Assembly: GCA_949317995.1 (NCBI GenBank)
Contig: OX439047.1
Span: 35,068,950-35,132,949, forward strand
Length of the DNA: 64,000 nucleotides
Reading direction: 5' to 3'
Source of the DNA: Acholoe squamosa
Taxonomy: Eukaryota > Annelida > Polychaeta > Phyllodocida > Polynoidae
The position numbers and the translations under genes were made by a program. The notes beneath the pieces were generated by a model. That model was not told where the DNA came from. It was given only the letters and a program-made list of their open reading frames with translations, and made no database searches. This document shows positions 38,294 to 50,733 of the stretch, in pieces. Positions within the stretch are counted from its first letter, which is position 1. Each line of letters starts with the position of its first letter.

Positions 38294-38520
38294 CTGTAGT
38301 ACCTCGCATATAGAGCGACCCTACGTTTAAGACGCACCCTGAGTCCAAGGTAAACCTACAAGGCGCACCTAGGGTCCATTTTTGGCCACTTTAAGTAAAA
38401 TTCAATGTAATTTTAGTTACCCAGCCTATGAGGCTCACCAAGGCTTTAGTAGGGTCTCGTAAGGCGCACCTAGAGTTTGATTTTATGTACAAGCCACACC
38501 TTATACACGAGGTATTACAG
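38294..38520. mobile_element. MITE family D, copy with CCTCG(T/C)(G/A)TATAA ends
   Basis: The left end, ctgtagtacctcgcatatag, and the reverse complement of the right end, ctgtaatacctcgtgtataa, match closely. A TA follows on the right, while the left target base pair has decayed. The interior repeats aaggcgcacctag and acgcaccctgag. It is related to 63391-63627. Confidence 0.75.
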
Positions 38521-38615
38521 TAATGTTGCATTCCAGCTTTAACTAACTTGGACCTGGCGAATCATGTGGTACCTCAAGGGTTTAATATTAACTTGGAGGT
38601 GGGTATTTTACTTAC

Positions 38616-38740
38616 CTGAGGCGTCCGTCGGCTGCGGCGGCACCCCCAGGTATGATCTTGGTGATGTAGATGCTGGGGTCCTCACCGATGTGAGGATTGT
38701 CCGTCCCCCCCGCGATGCTGAACCCAAGACCCGCGTTACC
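38616..38740 (-). CDS. dlg1: DLG exon, first half of PDZ1
   Basis: The exon encodes 41 residues plus two bases, starting [20 protein letters not shown] and continuing to [10 protein letters not shown]. It contains the GLGF carboxylate-binding loop and the [15 protein letters not shown] strand that are signatures of PDZ1 in DLG1-4 and fly Dlg. The acceptor is ttatttgcacag and the donor is gtaagt. It ends in phase 2 (CTC AG), and the next exon supplies the G that completes Arg. Family knowledge: PDZ1 and PDZ2 form a tandem unit that binds class I C-terminal motifs of K+ channels, glutamate receptors and polarity partners at the membrane. Confidence 0.97.
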
Positions 38741-39011
38741 CTGTGCAAATAATGCAAATATCAACATAATCTTAATTGAAAAACAACGAAAAACTTTGAT
38801 ATTGATCATTCATTATATGTAAAACTAGAGACTTTGTTTTATCAAAATAGCGATCGTAAAAGCTGAATACATACATTATAATTCATAGACAAAATAAGAG
38901 CTACAGCTTAAATGATGAGTACGGCAACTGATTAAAATCAATCATCAAACAATTGGTCTATTTGTTATCAGCGTTTAAGGTAATCTTTTTTTTTTTATAA
39001 CAGTCACTTAC

Positions 39012-39059
39012 CCTCTCAAGAGCAATTTCCTCATATTCCCAATCTCCTTCACCATTAAG
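39012..39059 (-). CDS. dlg1: DLG exon, pre-PDZ1 segment (EYEEIALER)
   Basis: Sixteen codons, LNGEGDWEYEEIALER, between acceptor tttgttgcag and donor gtaagt on the minus strand. The EYEEI-LER motif is the conserved first strand of DLG-family PDZ1, where vertebrate proteins read EYEEITLERG. The exon is phase 0 at both ends and joins directly to [12 protein letters not shown] in the next exon. Together they form the start of the first PDZ domain, which binds C-terminal peptides of channels, receptors and adhesion proteins at cell junctions and synapses. Confidence 0.93.
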
Positions 39060-42000
39060 CTGCAACAAAGATAAAGTTTTATCAAAGGACTGTGTACAGC
39101 CATTGTTGCATTTCTGTTCAGAGATACCAATTCAAAGTCAAACTACTTTAAATGCATGACACCGTAGGATTTCGGTCATTTCCCTATAAGAGTAAAGGAC
39201 CTAATCGATACAGAACACAGAAGATTCCTGTAAAAAAAAAAGGAGAAATAATCGCTGGTATGAAAAAACGTATACACAAGTTATTGCTGTTTTGCTGTTT
39301 TTGCTTGATCATCACTTTATACGCTTTAGAGGTACAGCTCTTGCACAATCAGCAACTTTTCATTTTCTGCCTTCCCTCCCCTCCTCTATTCTTCCTTTTT
39401 TTTTTTATTTAGTTTCCCTTCTTTCCTGGGTCTGGCTGGGTTAGATCTCCTTAATAGTTGCCCAGGGACAGGCAGGATCTGTTGTGACCCTGGAGAAGCC
39501 TGGGCCTTATGTGATAAGCATAAATAGGTCCTCTACTAGAGACTTACTGCCCCTGAGGTGCTGCCTATACAGACTCTACTCTAGAAGCCCCCTGCCCCTC
39601 CTCTTTCACATTGCATTATACTGAATGGTTTTCTAGTTATGATGTCAAATCAATGAGCCTATGATAAAGAAAGAGAGTAAAGAATCGAGATATTTGAAAT
39701 GTGAACTTAGTTGGAGATTTCCGCTATATAAGCTGACATTTCCATCTTGCATTCACTTCTTTTAAACTGATCAAGGCTTCTCATAAGGGGGTTCTTTCAT
39801 TAATTTTTTACTGTTAAAATGATGGCTCCTCGCTACATCAATGGGAATATATTATCCTGTCATTTGATTTAGTCCAAGCGTGTTTGTATAAGATTCGCTG
39901 TAACCACTGCCTGCTAATGTTATCAAGACTCATCGAAAGCACTGGACTTATTATCACCGGTATATCAACACCTTTTCATTAGGCATACTTAGACGTTCAT
40001 ATGAAGGCCTTTCTTACATACTCGCCATAAGCTCACAGAGTCTTCACTTGATAGACTTGGTGTATGGTTAACGTTCAAAGACGAAGGACATCTCAAAGGC
40101 AGAGACCTTCATTTCCTTACACCAGAGCAATCAGTACATCACGTAAACAAGTACCCTTGATGAAGTCTAAGCGTTAGTATATCATGTGACCAACAGCTCT
40201 TGATAATATCAGCAGCTTTCAAATCACTTGGTCTTTATTTACTCTTTTTTTCAAGCATCTTGTGAGAAACCTTTTCTTTTTTTTTCATCCTGTGAGTAGG
40301 GGGGGGGGGGGCTTAGACCCAAATCTTTTTTAGTACACCTCCAAAAGATGCTACTCATCATGAGAAACAAGAATCTGGGGTTCGTTTTTGATTTTGAGCA
40401 CTCTAACCCCCCGGACCACCACCGCCGAAATTAAAAAGTCACATTATTACATAAATCATACAGGCTCGTAAAAAATAGCGATAAATACAGATATGCCTAT
40501 TCCAATTGCATATCGTATAATAACTGTATATAAGTCATGAACATGAAGTGCACAATGATGTCAATCGGGGTGTGACATGCTTGACAGATCCTATATGGCT
40601 GCCAAGATATCGCTCTTGCATTAGATTCTAGAGAACAAAAGTAAACGGAAAATACTAGAAGTTAGGTGCTGTGAGCTATGCCTATTTTTACAGGGTAGAG
40701 TTTGAGTACTGAATGGGAAATGGGGAGTAGCAATCTGAGAGAACAGCCTCAAACTAACTTGGTGTTGCAAGTAGTAGCTTAAAGTATAGCATTGCACCGT
40801 CTATCTATTTAATTAATTGTGTCGTATGCCTGACAAAATTTAATTAATTACTTTGCATGAGTGCCAGAGTAGCAGATCTAGCTGAACTTAAAGACATATT
40901 TCATCCATCAAAACCCTCAGAATCTAATCACCTGTCGATATTTCAAAATGTATATATTTCATTGACAGAAACTACTGTCAAACCCAAAGTAGAAGCCACA
41001 CCCAGGTAGAAGCTGCACACTGTCTTCGGGAGAATGCTATAAGCTGCAGCTTGGGCCTGACATTGTTCCCATTGCTTAGTATAGTCTGTGTATACAGAAC
41101 TCCTTGTATAAGCTGCTCTCAGAGTTCAGAATGATCCTAAAAGCTATGGCAATGATCTGAAATGGTCTATAGGCCATTGGCTTGTATACAGGGTGTATGA
41201 TATGATCTCTATTCTTTAGATGGTGGTGATCTTTAAGGCTGCTCCTCCCACCACCCAACCCATGAATGATGCCTATCAGCTCAAGTTTAGCTAAGGCTCC
41301 TCAACTGATGCAGTTATGAACATACAAGTTAATAGACCTTGCTTACTTGTAATATAGAAATATCAGGACCTGTGTTATGAGAGGACCACAGATTTAACAC
41401 CCATGTCCCATTTACCAGTATCACCAAAACCTACAGACTTTAACCAAGGCTAAAGTCAGAGGCATAACCTTACTGGCAATTATCAAACACTACCTCTTAA
41501 TGTAACCCCCCTGCCTTCTGGTTTACAAGCAGAACAGTTATTTATCAAGAGATATTCATTAGCAATAACTGTTTTCTATACATGTATACAATTACTCGAC
41601 ACCATTAATAGATTCCTATCATCAATTTGAATGAATAAGCTCCCTCCCTACTGTGAGAAATCGTTTTCCTCTCTGTCACTCTTACTGTGTTCTTGTATTA
41701 CAGATCTCCTTCGTGTTCTTCTTCAGAAAGCCCCTTTTAACTGAAGTACACTTCTTTGAACATCTCACTTCAAATTGGTCCACGCCCATAGCATTCCTTA
41801 CTGCCTCCCTAAGGCTTTGGGAGAGGTATTCAGGCCCCTAATGCTACCACTGCCGCCAGAGTTCCCCCTCAAACTGATGCCGGCCTATTGGTTCTTTTGA
41901 ACCCCCAAATTATCTCAGAAAGCACGAGGGTCGTCCATTTCATTGTGACCTATGCCTCTGTTTTTCATAATTCTAGAATCGCCACATTTGCTATTGTTAT

Positions 42001-45000
42001 TTGCTTCTTGAAGACGGGGGTGAATGTGCGTTCACCCCCAGCCCCTTAGAAGACCGCTACTCTGGGCACGCTCTAGTACCAAATTCTACAGCATGTATAT
42101 TATGTGTGTTTTTTCTTTCTTTATTCTATTAATTCTTTTTTTTTTCTTTTTTTTTTTTTTTTTTGGGGGGGGGGTCGGGGGTTGTGGGGGGCAGGGCTGA
42201 GGAAATAGAAACATCACCCGGTTCATTGCTCACCTATGGGGCAGACTATCCTATCTACATATATTGTTTGTTTCATAAGACTACCGCTCTCGGCCTAAAA
42301 CATTGACTAGTGCGCCTCTACTGTAGGATTTCCCTTATTACCTATCTCCTGCCAGAGGCCGCCACCCTCACCGGAAATGGAACCCAATGTCTAATAGGTG
42401 CTGTCAGACCGAGCAGGCAGGTTTCAGGGCACAGCGGCCTGGCTTGTCCAACCTGCAATGTCGACGTGTCACAAAATGGGAAGGTCTAAACATCTGCCCG
42501 AAGAACTTGCTCCTCCGTAGACAGAACCTTCCCATGGTAATCATCTAATACATACACATTTAGAGTGAATTTGCTACATTTCTCATTATATTAAAATTTG
42601 ATACTTTTGGAGCCGCATACTCAACTCATGCTTTCTCACATATCATATTTCATACTATGCTACAATTTATTGCAATGACAAGAGATCTTGAGTTGAGTAA
42701 TATCCTAATGACGCCTCTGTCTTGTAACTACATAAAGAGACATACCTGAGTATACGTTCTGTCATTCCAGCCATACCTTCACATGGCTGCTGTTATAGAT
42801 ACCTATCTGCCAACACAGCAATTACTGTAATTCTATACCCGCTGTGGAGATACAATGTTCAAGATAGCAGAAGGCCAGCTTGTCATCTCAGATAACATGT
42901 CTCTACATCTTTGCTCAGCATGGTAGAAAGGACGAGATAAAAGGACAGTGCATGAGACCCCTCCCTCTCCAGGGGAACTAGACTGATCGAGGCTTTCTGA
43001 GCTCTACTGAAGGCAAGAAAGGAGACAGAGGATGCAGGTATACTTTGATCATGTTTACAATGCTTTATCAAAGAGGAACCAAAGAATGCCTCCCTTAGGA
43101 CCAAGGAGGTAACTCTGGAGTTGGACTGCCTTTGGGAACAAGTTCTGATTTTGCTCTTTCATCAAACTTGGAATGATACATATACATTTGTAGCATACGG
43201 GGATGCTTTCATAGCTGGAGGTACATAGACAAAGCCTCTGCTTAGAAGCATATCAAATTGCCAAACGTGCTATCTATTGGCTTGCTAAGATACTAGTTAT
43301 GACTGAGCACTATCACAGAGGGGTACTTTATATTAATCAGGTGAATAGCAGTTGTGTAGCTCAGTTTTCACTGGAGGTCCTCACTTAGGGTCTCATCATG
43401 ACGCCAAATATTTGCAACTGATACCCACCCTACCCCGCCAGTGAATTTCCTTCTTCAATTGTGTTTTTATAAAACATTTGAGCGTTTTCCCTGATAGTGA
43501 TTTGAACCATTATCCCAATATCTCCCCTGTAAATACATTAGCAACGAGAATGAGAAATTAGAATCACTAAACACAACCAGATATCCTTTGGAATTTTTCG
43601 AAAATGCAACCTTTATACTATTAGAAATAGTAGGGAATGAGTCACCCTGCCTATGGACCTACAGCACTGGAGCCAGGAGCTCACATGGACCTGTGTAGGC
43701 CTACTGAGTGCAGCCAGGTGTGACTGCATACTCCCTCAATCCAGGTAGACTCACCATAGGCCCTCTCAGAAAGGCCCTATGAAATGCATTTGTTGAAGTG
43801 TGAATTAATGTATCTACATATGGATGAGTCACAAATTCTAGCTCTTCCTTGTCCTAATATAGGATACCTCCACGCTGAAGTGTGGAATAAACGCAGCGGC
43901 AGAAGAATAATGATCTAATCTAACACTGTACAGAGCAGGGCACCTCAAATCGCCTTTACAAACCTGTTATGAAGCCATTTAGATGCTACATATGTACTCC
44001 TCTAACCCCACCCAGGAGAATTTGACAATCTGTCACGAGTATAACTATGGCGAATTGTTTTGTAAGATAGTCTCTGTAGGTACACTTGTCACTCTGATTT
44101 TTGAGAGGGGGAGAAAGGACAATTTTTATTAAATCAGGGGCTCTGCCCCCCAACCCCCTTTTTATTTTTAATCTACATTTGGTCTCCACCCTGTCTTCAT
44201 GAAAGGTCAGATACTAGGTGTCACAGTAGTATTCCGCCCCAGTAAACCTAGGACAGCTAAATAGTCCCAACTAAAAACAGTGTTTTGCTTGGTATAATCG
44301 GTGCCAGGGGACCTTATTTTTCATCGCAGATTAATAATTTTGGTACCAGAAGAAAGGTAACGATTTGGAGGGAAAAAGTTGCAAAAAACTTTTGGTTACC
44401 ATGGAAACCTTTTTTGTCAGAGAGGGGTCCAAGGTCACATTTGTGACTTGCGCCTGTATCATTTAATTTATTCAACATGGTGGTTTCCATGGCAACTGGT
44501 GCAAAAACGGATCTGACTCCGTTATGGTTGACCATGCTAAAAAAAATCAAGAATGACTTCAGCTTTAATTTAAGCCTTTACATGTATTTATGAACGCCAT
44601 CAAATTAGAACGCGATTGACGCCAGTTTTATGGTGGAAGATTGGGGAGAAATCAGAACGTCATTGGCCCTATTAGTACGGTGACACCACTACATTTAATC
44701 TACAGCTCTCGACAAGATTGCATACAAACTTGACCTTCCCATCCGCCCGCTGCCTCTTTGTGAACAATTCTAAAGCATAGACCTACGGTATAGGTGTTTG
44801 GGGCCAGCTTGCACTAACTCTCGTGACTTCTCGCAATATGCACAAGATATTGCGATACTTTAACCGGTCTTAATCCTACCGTCTTATCATGAAAATTTGT
44901 TACTTTACTACCCTTTTTCCCATAATAATACACTGTTTCGCAAAAAAATATATGGATTAAATTGTGTGCCAAAATGTTCCTCTTCATTTCCACATAATTA

Positions 45001-46668
45001 GAATAGAGGATGGTTGAAATTTCTTACTTTTAAGGCGGATTGTAAAAGCAATACATCAAGCTCCCCTATATGTGTGTCATGGCTTTTTGGGCGATACCAG
45101 AAACGCAGCTCCGGATCCACCACATTAATGAGTAAGTAGATATGAGAACTGAGCTAATTATATGCTGATTTATTATTATGCAGCAGCTTGTCAAAGTCAA
45201 AATACCTTTATCTATATCTGATAGGGATACAACTCCAGTTCTCACACCAATGTATAGCTGCATGTGTCCTACTCTAAATGATATCAAAGCTGTCCCAGAT
45301 AGTTCTGACCACAGCATCAGGGTGCTAATCATCATATCACTTTCCTGCCAGGAACTTTTTATTTTACTCAGATACATAGTTTGAGGGAGATATGCTACTT
45401 TTACTGAGGCATTATGGCCGCGCGTCTACCGGCCGTACCTTCATTGCAATTTTTCCCCGTGAAAAGCTGTGCACATTTGCGTTGCTAGTACCATACATCT
45501 TCATCGGAAACTTATAGACTACGGATTCTTCTGTCCTTTGTCGAATTCATTAACTCCCTGTAGAAGTAAACTGATTTTAAAGATCAAATTGCAATTACTA
45601 CCTGCTTATTAACAATACTTCCTGCTAATTGACAATCCGAAACCGCATCCATAAACTTTAGTCTATCCATCAAAACACTTCACTTGTTCTTTAAATTGGA
45701 GTATTCTGGACAGAATAAGTATACAATGCTGTACATAGCTTGATGGTGTCCTACAGGTAAAATGACACACCATTTATGGGCTGGCCATATAGTGGTCATG
45801 CATGTGCTCAGATATAGATAATGCCAATATGTCCTCTCTGCCCGGTCAGACTGGACTTATTTATTTGTCCTCTCATCCCTTTGGTGTATCATATTACCTA
45901 TTTGTGTATGGATTAATACTGCCTACTCATCAATATTGGCACAAGTCACGCCCTCTTGTGCCACGACAGCATTTACTGGTGACCTTCGAAAACTCATCAG
46001 GTTTCACAGAAAACAATTTCTAATTGTGTTAGGATTACTCTTTTTGAAATGAGACTCCCATGTGTTTTAGCAGATGTCCATGCGTCATCAGAATTAAAGA
46101 AAGCCTGGCTTTCCTTGAGTTGCTTCATGAGGTAATTTGCATTGGCCATTTTTAAGATGGTTTGATTACATCTATTGTGAGTGGATACAGATTGAGTATC
46201 AAATAACTGCTGACAAGTCTCTCTTGCATTGAGGCTGTTAAATGAAGTCCATCAGATACAGTATGGCTGTTTTAAAAATATGTTGACTCATTGTTAATTA
46301 ATACATGTATAATGTAGGCCGAGACAAGACAGAAAGACACAGTATTTCTCTAAGAGAACACCTGCTATAAATCTACATAGGTTAATTATTGTTTTGCCAC
46401 GTCAGCAATTGTAACATTACTTTGGATTCTGATTTCGATTTACACTCTTTCAGCAAGCAAAACTAAGGGCTCCTCAAAATAGTCGCCTACTTCAATTGTG
46501 AAGGTTTTCCCTTTAATTTTGAAAAAAAGATACAAAATAATACTTAGAATTACAAGGGGCTGGGGATTTTTATATTGCTAGTAAATCGAGATCCACAGAC
46601 TCCCATCGACAGTGTGCATGTAATGTAACATAGTTTCTCATACAGGTCTCTCGAACAGCTTGAACTTA
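39060..46668. other. DLG intron (first part); no exon supported
   Basis: This lies between the pre-PDZ1 exon and the 12-codon exon. No further splice-bounded coding exon is convincing. It contains poly-T/G runs (40274-40310 and 42137-42178), a 9-bp-arm hairpin gggggtgaa/ttcaccccc (42016-42039), and a ggggctctgccccccaacccc segment near 44138 of a type common in invertebrate repeats. Confidence 0.6.
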
Positions 46669-48181
46669 CACTGTAAAAATATTCCGTTGAATAGACGGAG
46701 ATTCACCGTTTAATTTTGCAATGAATCTCTGTATTTTCAAAACCGGTGTAACTCTGTAGATATTGACCATATAACACAGAAATCCTGTAATACAGTACAG
46801 AGAAACACCTTTTTCCTGAATACGGTGAAACCATGTATATATCAAAGCATTTACGGTGATGCACAATATGGCACACTTACAATGAATCTCCGTAATTTCA
46901 ATTCAGGTAAAACTCTGTATATATTGACCATATAACAGGGAAATCCTGTAAACCAGTACATAAAAACACCTTTCTGCTGATCATTTACACTGAACCACAG
47001 TGTGGCATGACTTACAATTAATTCTGGTTAAACTCAGTAGACAATTGAGCATGTAACAAGGAAATGCAGAAAATCTGTTCTGAAAAATACCTTTTAACTG
47101 AATGCTGTGAAAGCTGGTATGTATCAAAACACTTATGATAATGCACAGCATACTGCAGTTTCTCAAATTAAAAGTAGGTGGTGCCTTAGAAAACAATATC
47201 CCATTGATATAAAAAGTTAATTGTGTTGATTCAATATATGTGTGTCTCTAACCATTTATGGAGGATCACCGTAAAATTTTACGGGGAATTATCACAGTGA
47301 TTAATTACAGTCAAGTACTGTGATATCCATCAACTATATGCTGATTATCCGTAATCCACCTCAGTGAAAAACCGTTTATCAATTTACGGGGAAGCACCGT
47401 TTTATGTATTGTTTAGGTTGATCACACCAGGTGGCACCCTCTTTCATGATGAGATTTTCTTATAGGCATTCTACTCTATTGACATTTTTGCATGTCCTAA
47501 AATAATATTAATTTAAAACTTCTCAATTAAATGCAGTATCAATGTTGATGGCTAAATATAGGGCTGTAAGAATATGCTTAATGGTGAGATAATCTATTTT
47601 TGTGTGATATTTTGATGAGACAAACACCTATTTTGTGGTGAAAAGAAATATATATGTCCACACTGTCATGCATGTAGCTTTGTACCAATCCTAGAGTGCT
47701 TTTTGCCACTAGGTTGAAATTACAAAGTGTGATGAATTATTATATGATGCTTTCATGGAGCAAAGTATTGGATCACAAGTGAAAGCAATCATAGAAATAC
47801 CATAATAATTCATTCTTTTGATACCATATCAAAATGACAGTGATTTCAAGTATTCAGGTGAAATTACGGTGATTTTCTCAGGCATACATGGGTGCTGGAC
47901 ATTTTCCGCTATAGTAACAGTGATTTCAAAATAACGGTGACCGTAGTTATTACGGAGAATGGCTGGCACCACGGGGTGCCAGTGAATCACCGTTTTTGGG
48001 GTAACTGAGAATTATTGTAAAGTCAAAAACGGTGAAACAATGTTTTTAGGTAACGGAGAAGTACCATTTAAAAAACGGTGACTTTAGGAAAAATGGTGAC
48101 CGTAAAAAATACGGAGATTTGCTGGCACCGCGGGGTGCCAGAGAATCTCCGTTTTTTCAACGGAATTTTTTTTACAGTGTA
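46667..48181. mobile_element. 1.5 kb terminal-inverted-repeat element with internal tandem arrays
   Basis: The body 46669-48179 begins cactgtaaaaatattccgtt and ends with the complement of cactgtaaaaaaaattccgt. The inverted repeats run about 37 bp and are flanked by TA on both sides. The left part holds three diverged tandem units starting near 46720, 46881 and 47016 (shared ctctgtatatattgaccatataac and aatcctgta). The right part holds two units about 160 bp apart, each with a tggcacc-cggggtgcca hairpin (47963 and 48123). The words acggtgA and ccgt recur throughout. There is no transposase frame, so it is non-autonomous. Confidence 0.88.
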
Positions 48182-48736
48182 GGCACAAGCGTCTACTATA
48201 CTTCATTGGTAAATCCTCTCAGCAGGACTACATCCTAACGGCTCAACATAAATCTGAGCAGTACGGGCACTGTATAGAAAACCAGGGGCATAAAGCCCTG
48301 GGGACTAATGAGTAGGGTTTACCCTTAATCCCCACACTCCCCACCTATAATACACCCCACGCCTCTGATATACAGACAATATGCCAACTTTAATGGTGTT
48401 GTGAACGGTCTGTGGTGGTTCCACCAGGAAGATTTGAATTGGAACCCAACCTTTTAACAGAAACTCCAATAGAATACACTATCACAGAATTTTGGTCTGA
48501 GAGTAAGGTAGTGATAGGTCCTGACTATTTAAGAATACTGCAAGAAAGAGTAGGATGGCAGCGGTCCGTGGCAGCCCATATACAGCTCTTTTTCTGAACA
48601 TAGCATTTCATTCACAAGAACCTCAGTGAGGATTCCTCTCTGGGTCTTGTTCTAATCTGGCGAGTAATTCGCCAGCGCTGCAATTGTGCATCATGACGAT
48701 GATTGGTGGGAAAGAACCAGTATGCATCATGCACCC

Positions 48737-48826
48737 TTAACCCTTTAAAGGCCGCTAATGCACGAGTGTATCATGCCGACCCTTTGAGAGTGATGCATCA
48801 GCGGACCATAAAGCATTAAAGGGTTT
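48737..48826. mobile_element. Short piggyBac-like foldback MITE
   Basis: About 90 bp. The left end, ttaaccctttaaaggccgct followed by aatgca, and the right end, tgatgcatcagcgg...aaagggtt, are inverted. The TTAA/CCCTTT ends resemble piggyBac termini. The left end is nearly identical to the reverse complement of 54015-54038. Confidence 0.65.
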
Positions 48827-49747
48827 TAGGTTTTTTAGGCCACACAATACGCAATACACAAGCCTTCTTTCAATCCTTGAAGAATACCTTCATTTTGTGA
48901 TACGCTTCATCAACAGTTTTTCTTCTTCATTTACAAGAAAGCAATTGAATTCTGTTCAGACCCGGGAGTGCATTTTTTCAACGTAGCCTCATTGTCTCGG
49001 ATGCGAACAGCAAACCGATTGGGATATCTCCTTACCGATAGCAATGAGGCTGTTTGAATGATTCATGCCTCACACATTGGGCTTTTCTTTTTTAATACAA
49101 AGGAAAAGTTCCTTTTTTAGATTTGCATTCTATACTCCTCTTCATTGGCACATTTTGTAAAATATGGCGTACACGTGGACACCTCAATCTACATAAGAGT
49201 AAGGGGGAAAATAAGACCAGGCATTGCAAGCAGAATTGACGAGCCTGAAAACAACTGCCTTCCGGTCGACAATCGATCGTTACAGGAACCGGAAATGTTT
49301 CATTTTTAGTCTTCCAACCACCACAGTGACTGCGTCAAGTGTGCGTGTTGTCTTGTCTTAGGGTTCCGGGAGGCTGATGGTGATGGTGGTATATTGTACT
49401 AACGATGTAGAAGTTGGTTGCTATAGTTGCCTTCCATATACTATGTTGCTATGTTAGACATAATTTGTCTCACAATGTAGAAGATGATGACCCACATCTC
49501 AATGTATAGTTAACCATGACTCTGCTCTGTTTAGGTAACCAGGTAGATCACACTTGTAGACATTACATATTTATTTATTATTATTCATTTAATTTATTTA
49601 ATCTATTTATCTAATTAATCTATTCATTTCATGCCGGGTAGTAGAGCATGAGAGTTTATTAAAATGAACTTGTTCACTATTGCGTAGATTTATATATATT
49701 TCTAAAGTAAATGGCGGAAGAAAATGGAAATAGAGAGGTCTACTTAC

Positions 49748-49783
49748 GTATTCTCCATCATTGAGGGGTTCATTGGTCTGTGG
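49748..49783 (-). CDS. dlg1: DLG exon, N-terminal linker before PDZ1
   Basis: A 12-codon exon, PQTNEPLNDGEY, lies between a clean acceptor (gtctttgcag) and a strong donor (gtaagt) on the minus strand. It is phase 0 at both ends, so it joins in frame to the next exon (LNGEGDWEYEE...). The acidic, Asn/Pro-rich sequence fits the variable linker that precedes PDZ1 in DLG proteins. The exon is short and the peptide is not itself diagnostic; support comes from the two splice sites, the phase and the position about 10.7 kb upstream of the unmistakable pre-PDZ1 exon. Confidence 0.68.
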
Positions 49784-50527
49784 CTGCAAAGACAAAAAAA
49801 TACCAACATTTCTTTAGAAATCTTGAACAAAATCTTTTGTAGTATGACGCCTATTCATGTCTAATCCTAACAAAAGGTAATTGTGATATGAACATAACAC
49901 AAATATTCCTGCACGTACATAGGTCTATTGTTTGATAAAAGAACTTGTCAATGCATCCTACCAGCATGTGAACACACCCCTTTTTTCATTATTATCGCAC
50001 ACGTTACAGATTCATAGTGCCTCAGAAAAGAAACTAACTAAAGGCGAAAACCTACTGACTCACAATTTCTACTCTTTTTTTTTAAAAAAAAAATCTTTCT
50101 CTCCTGCTAAGTTTGCTGGTTTAAATAACCCATTTCTAAATCAGTCCATTCTGGCAGAACAGAAATGAATAAATAAAACGGGCACAGTTTGCTGCCATTC
50201 CGCAAGCCCTGTGTGGCCTATATGTTATGGACGGGCAGGTATTAGTTTTAGTGATGGATAGGTGGAACTCAGCAGGGGGAAGGGCTAGGGTATCAGGAAC
50301 AATGCCACCTCAATATCTGAATAATAGTGATGGTCTGGCACCAGGCATTGTATCTGTAACCTAGCCCCACAGAAATAATAGCCTCCCCCATGGCCCATCC
50401 CTCCTGCACCACCATCGGTGATATGTCATTATAGCAGGCTAAGTGTTTTTCTGCACCCAGGCAATGGTAGCAGCAATGCTCTTACAGCTACAGTAGGACC
50501 TACATACTGAACTCTGTAATCAATGTT

Positions 50528-50733
50528 ATCTCCAAATATGAGGCAGTGAATGAGTAATAGAGGTTTAACGCCATTTAGACAGATAAGGTCATATTCATGG
50601 TGAGAACTACATTACACAATTTCACAGAGGAATGTGTCGGCGCCCACGCATTTGTGCACCAAACACATCCGAGGGGATAGGAAAGAGTAAATATACTCTT
50701 TTAAGTGGGCTAGGGAGTCCGATCTCCAAATAT
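50528..50733 (+). mobile_element. SINE family B, copy 3, with 12 bp target-site duplication
   Basis: The body is 50540-50721, between perfect direct repeats atctccaaatat at 50528-50539 and 50722-50733. It has the same order of segments as copy 2 (gagtaatag, gtttaacgccattt, ggtcatattcatggtgagaa, caccaaacacatcc, gtgggctaggga). Confidence 0.88.

Noticed and set aside
42753..42793. 41-nt minus-strand stretch between an ag and gtatgt (PCEGMAGMTERILR)
   Set aside because: It falls between two DLG exons that already join in phase; adding it would break the frame, and the acceptor has no pyrimidine tract.
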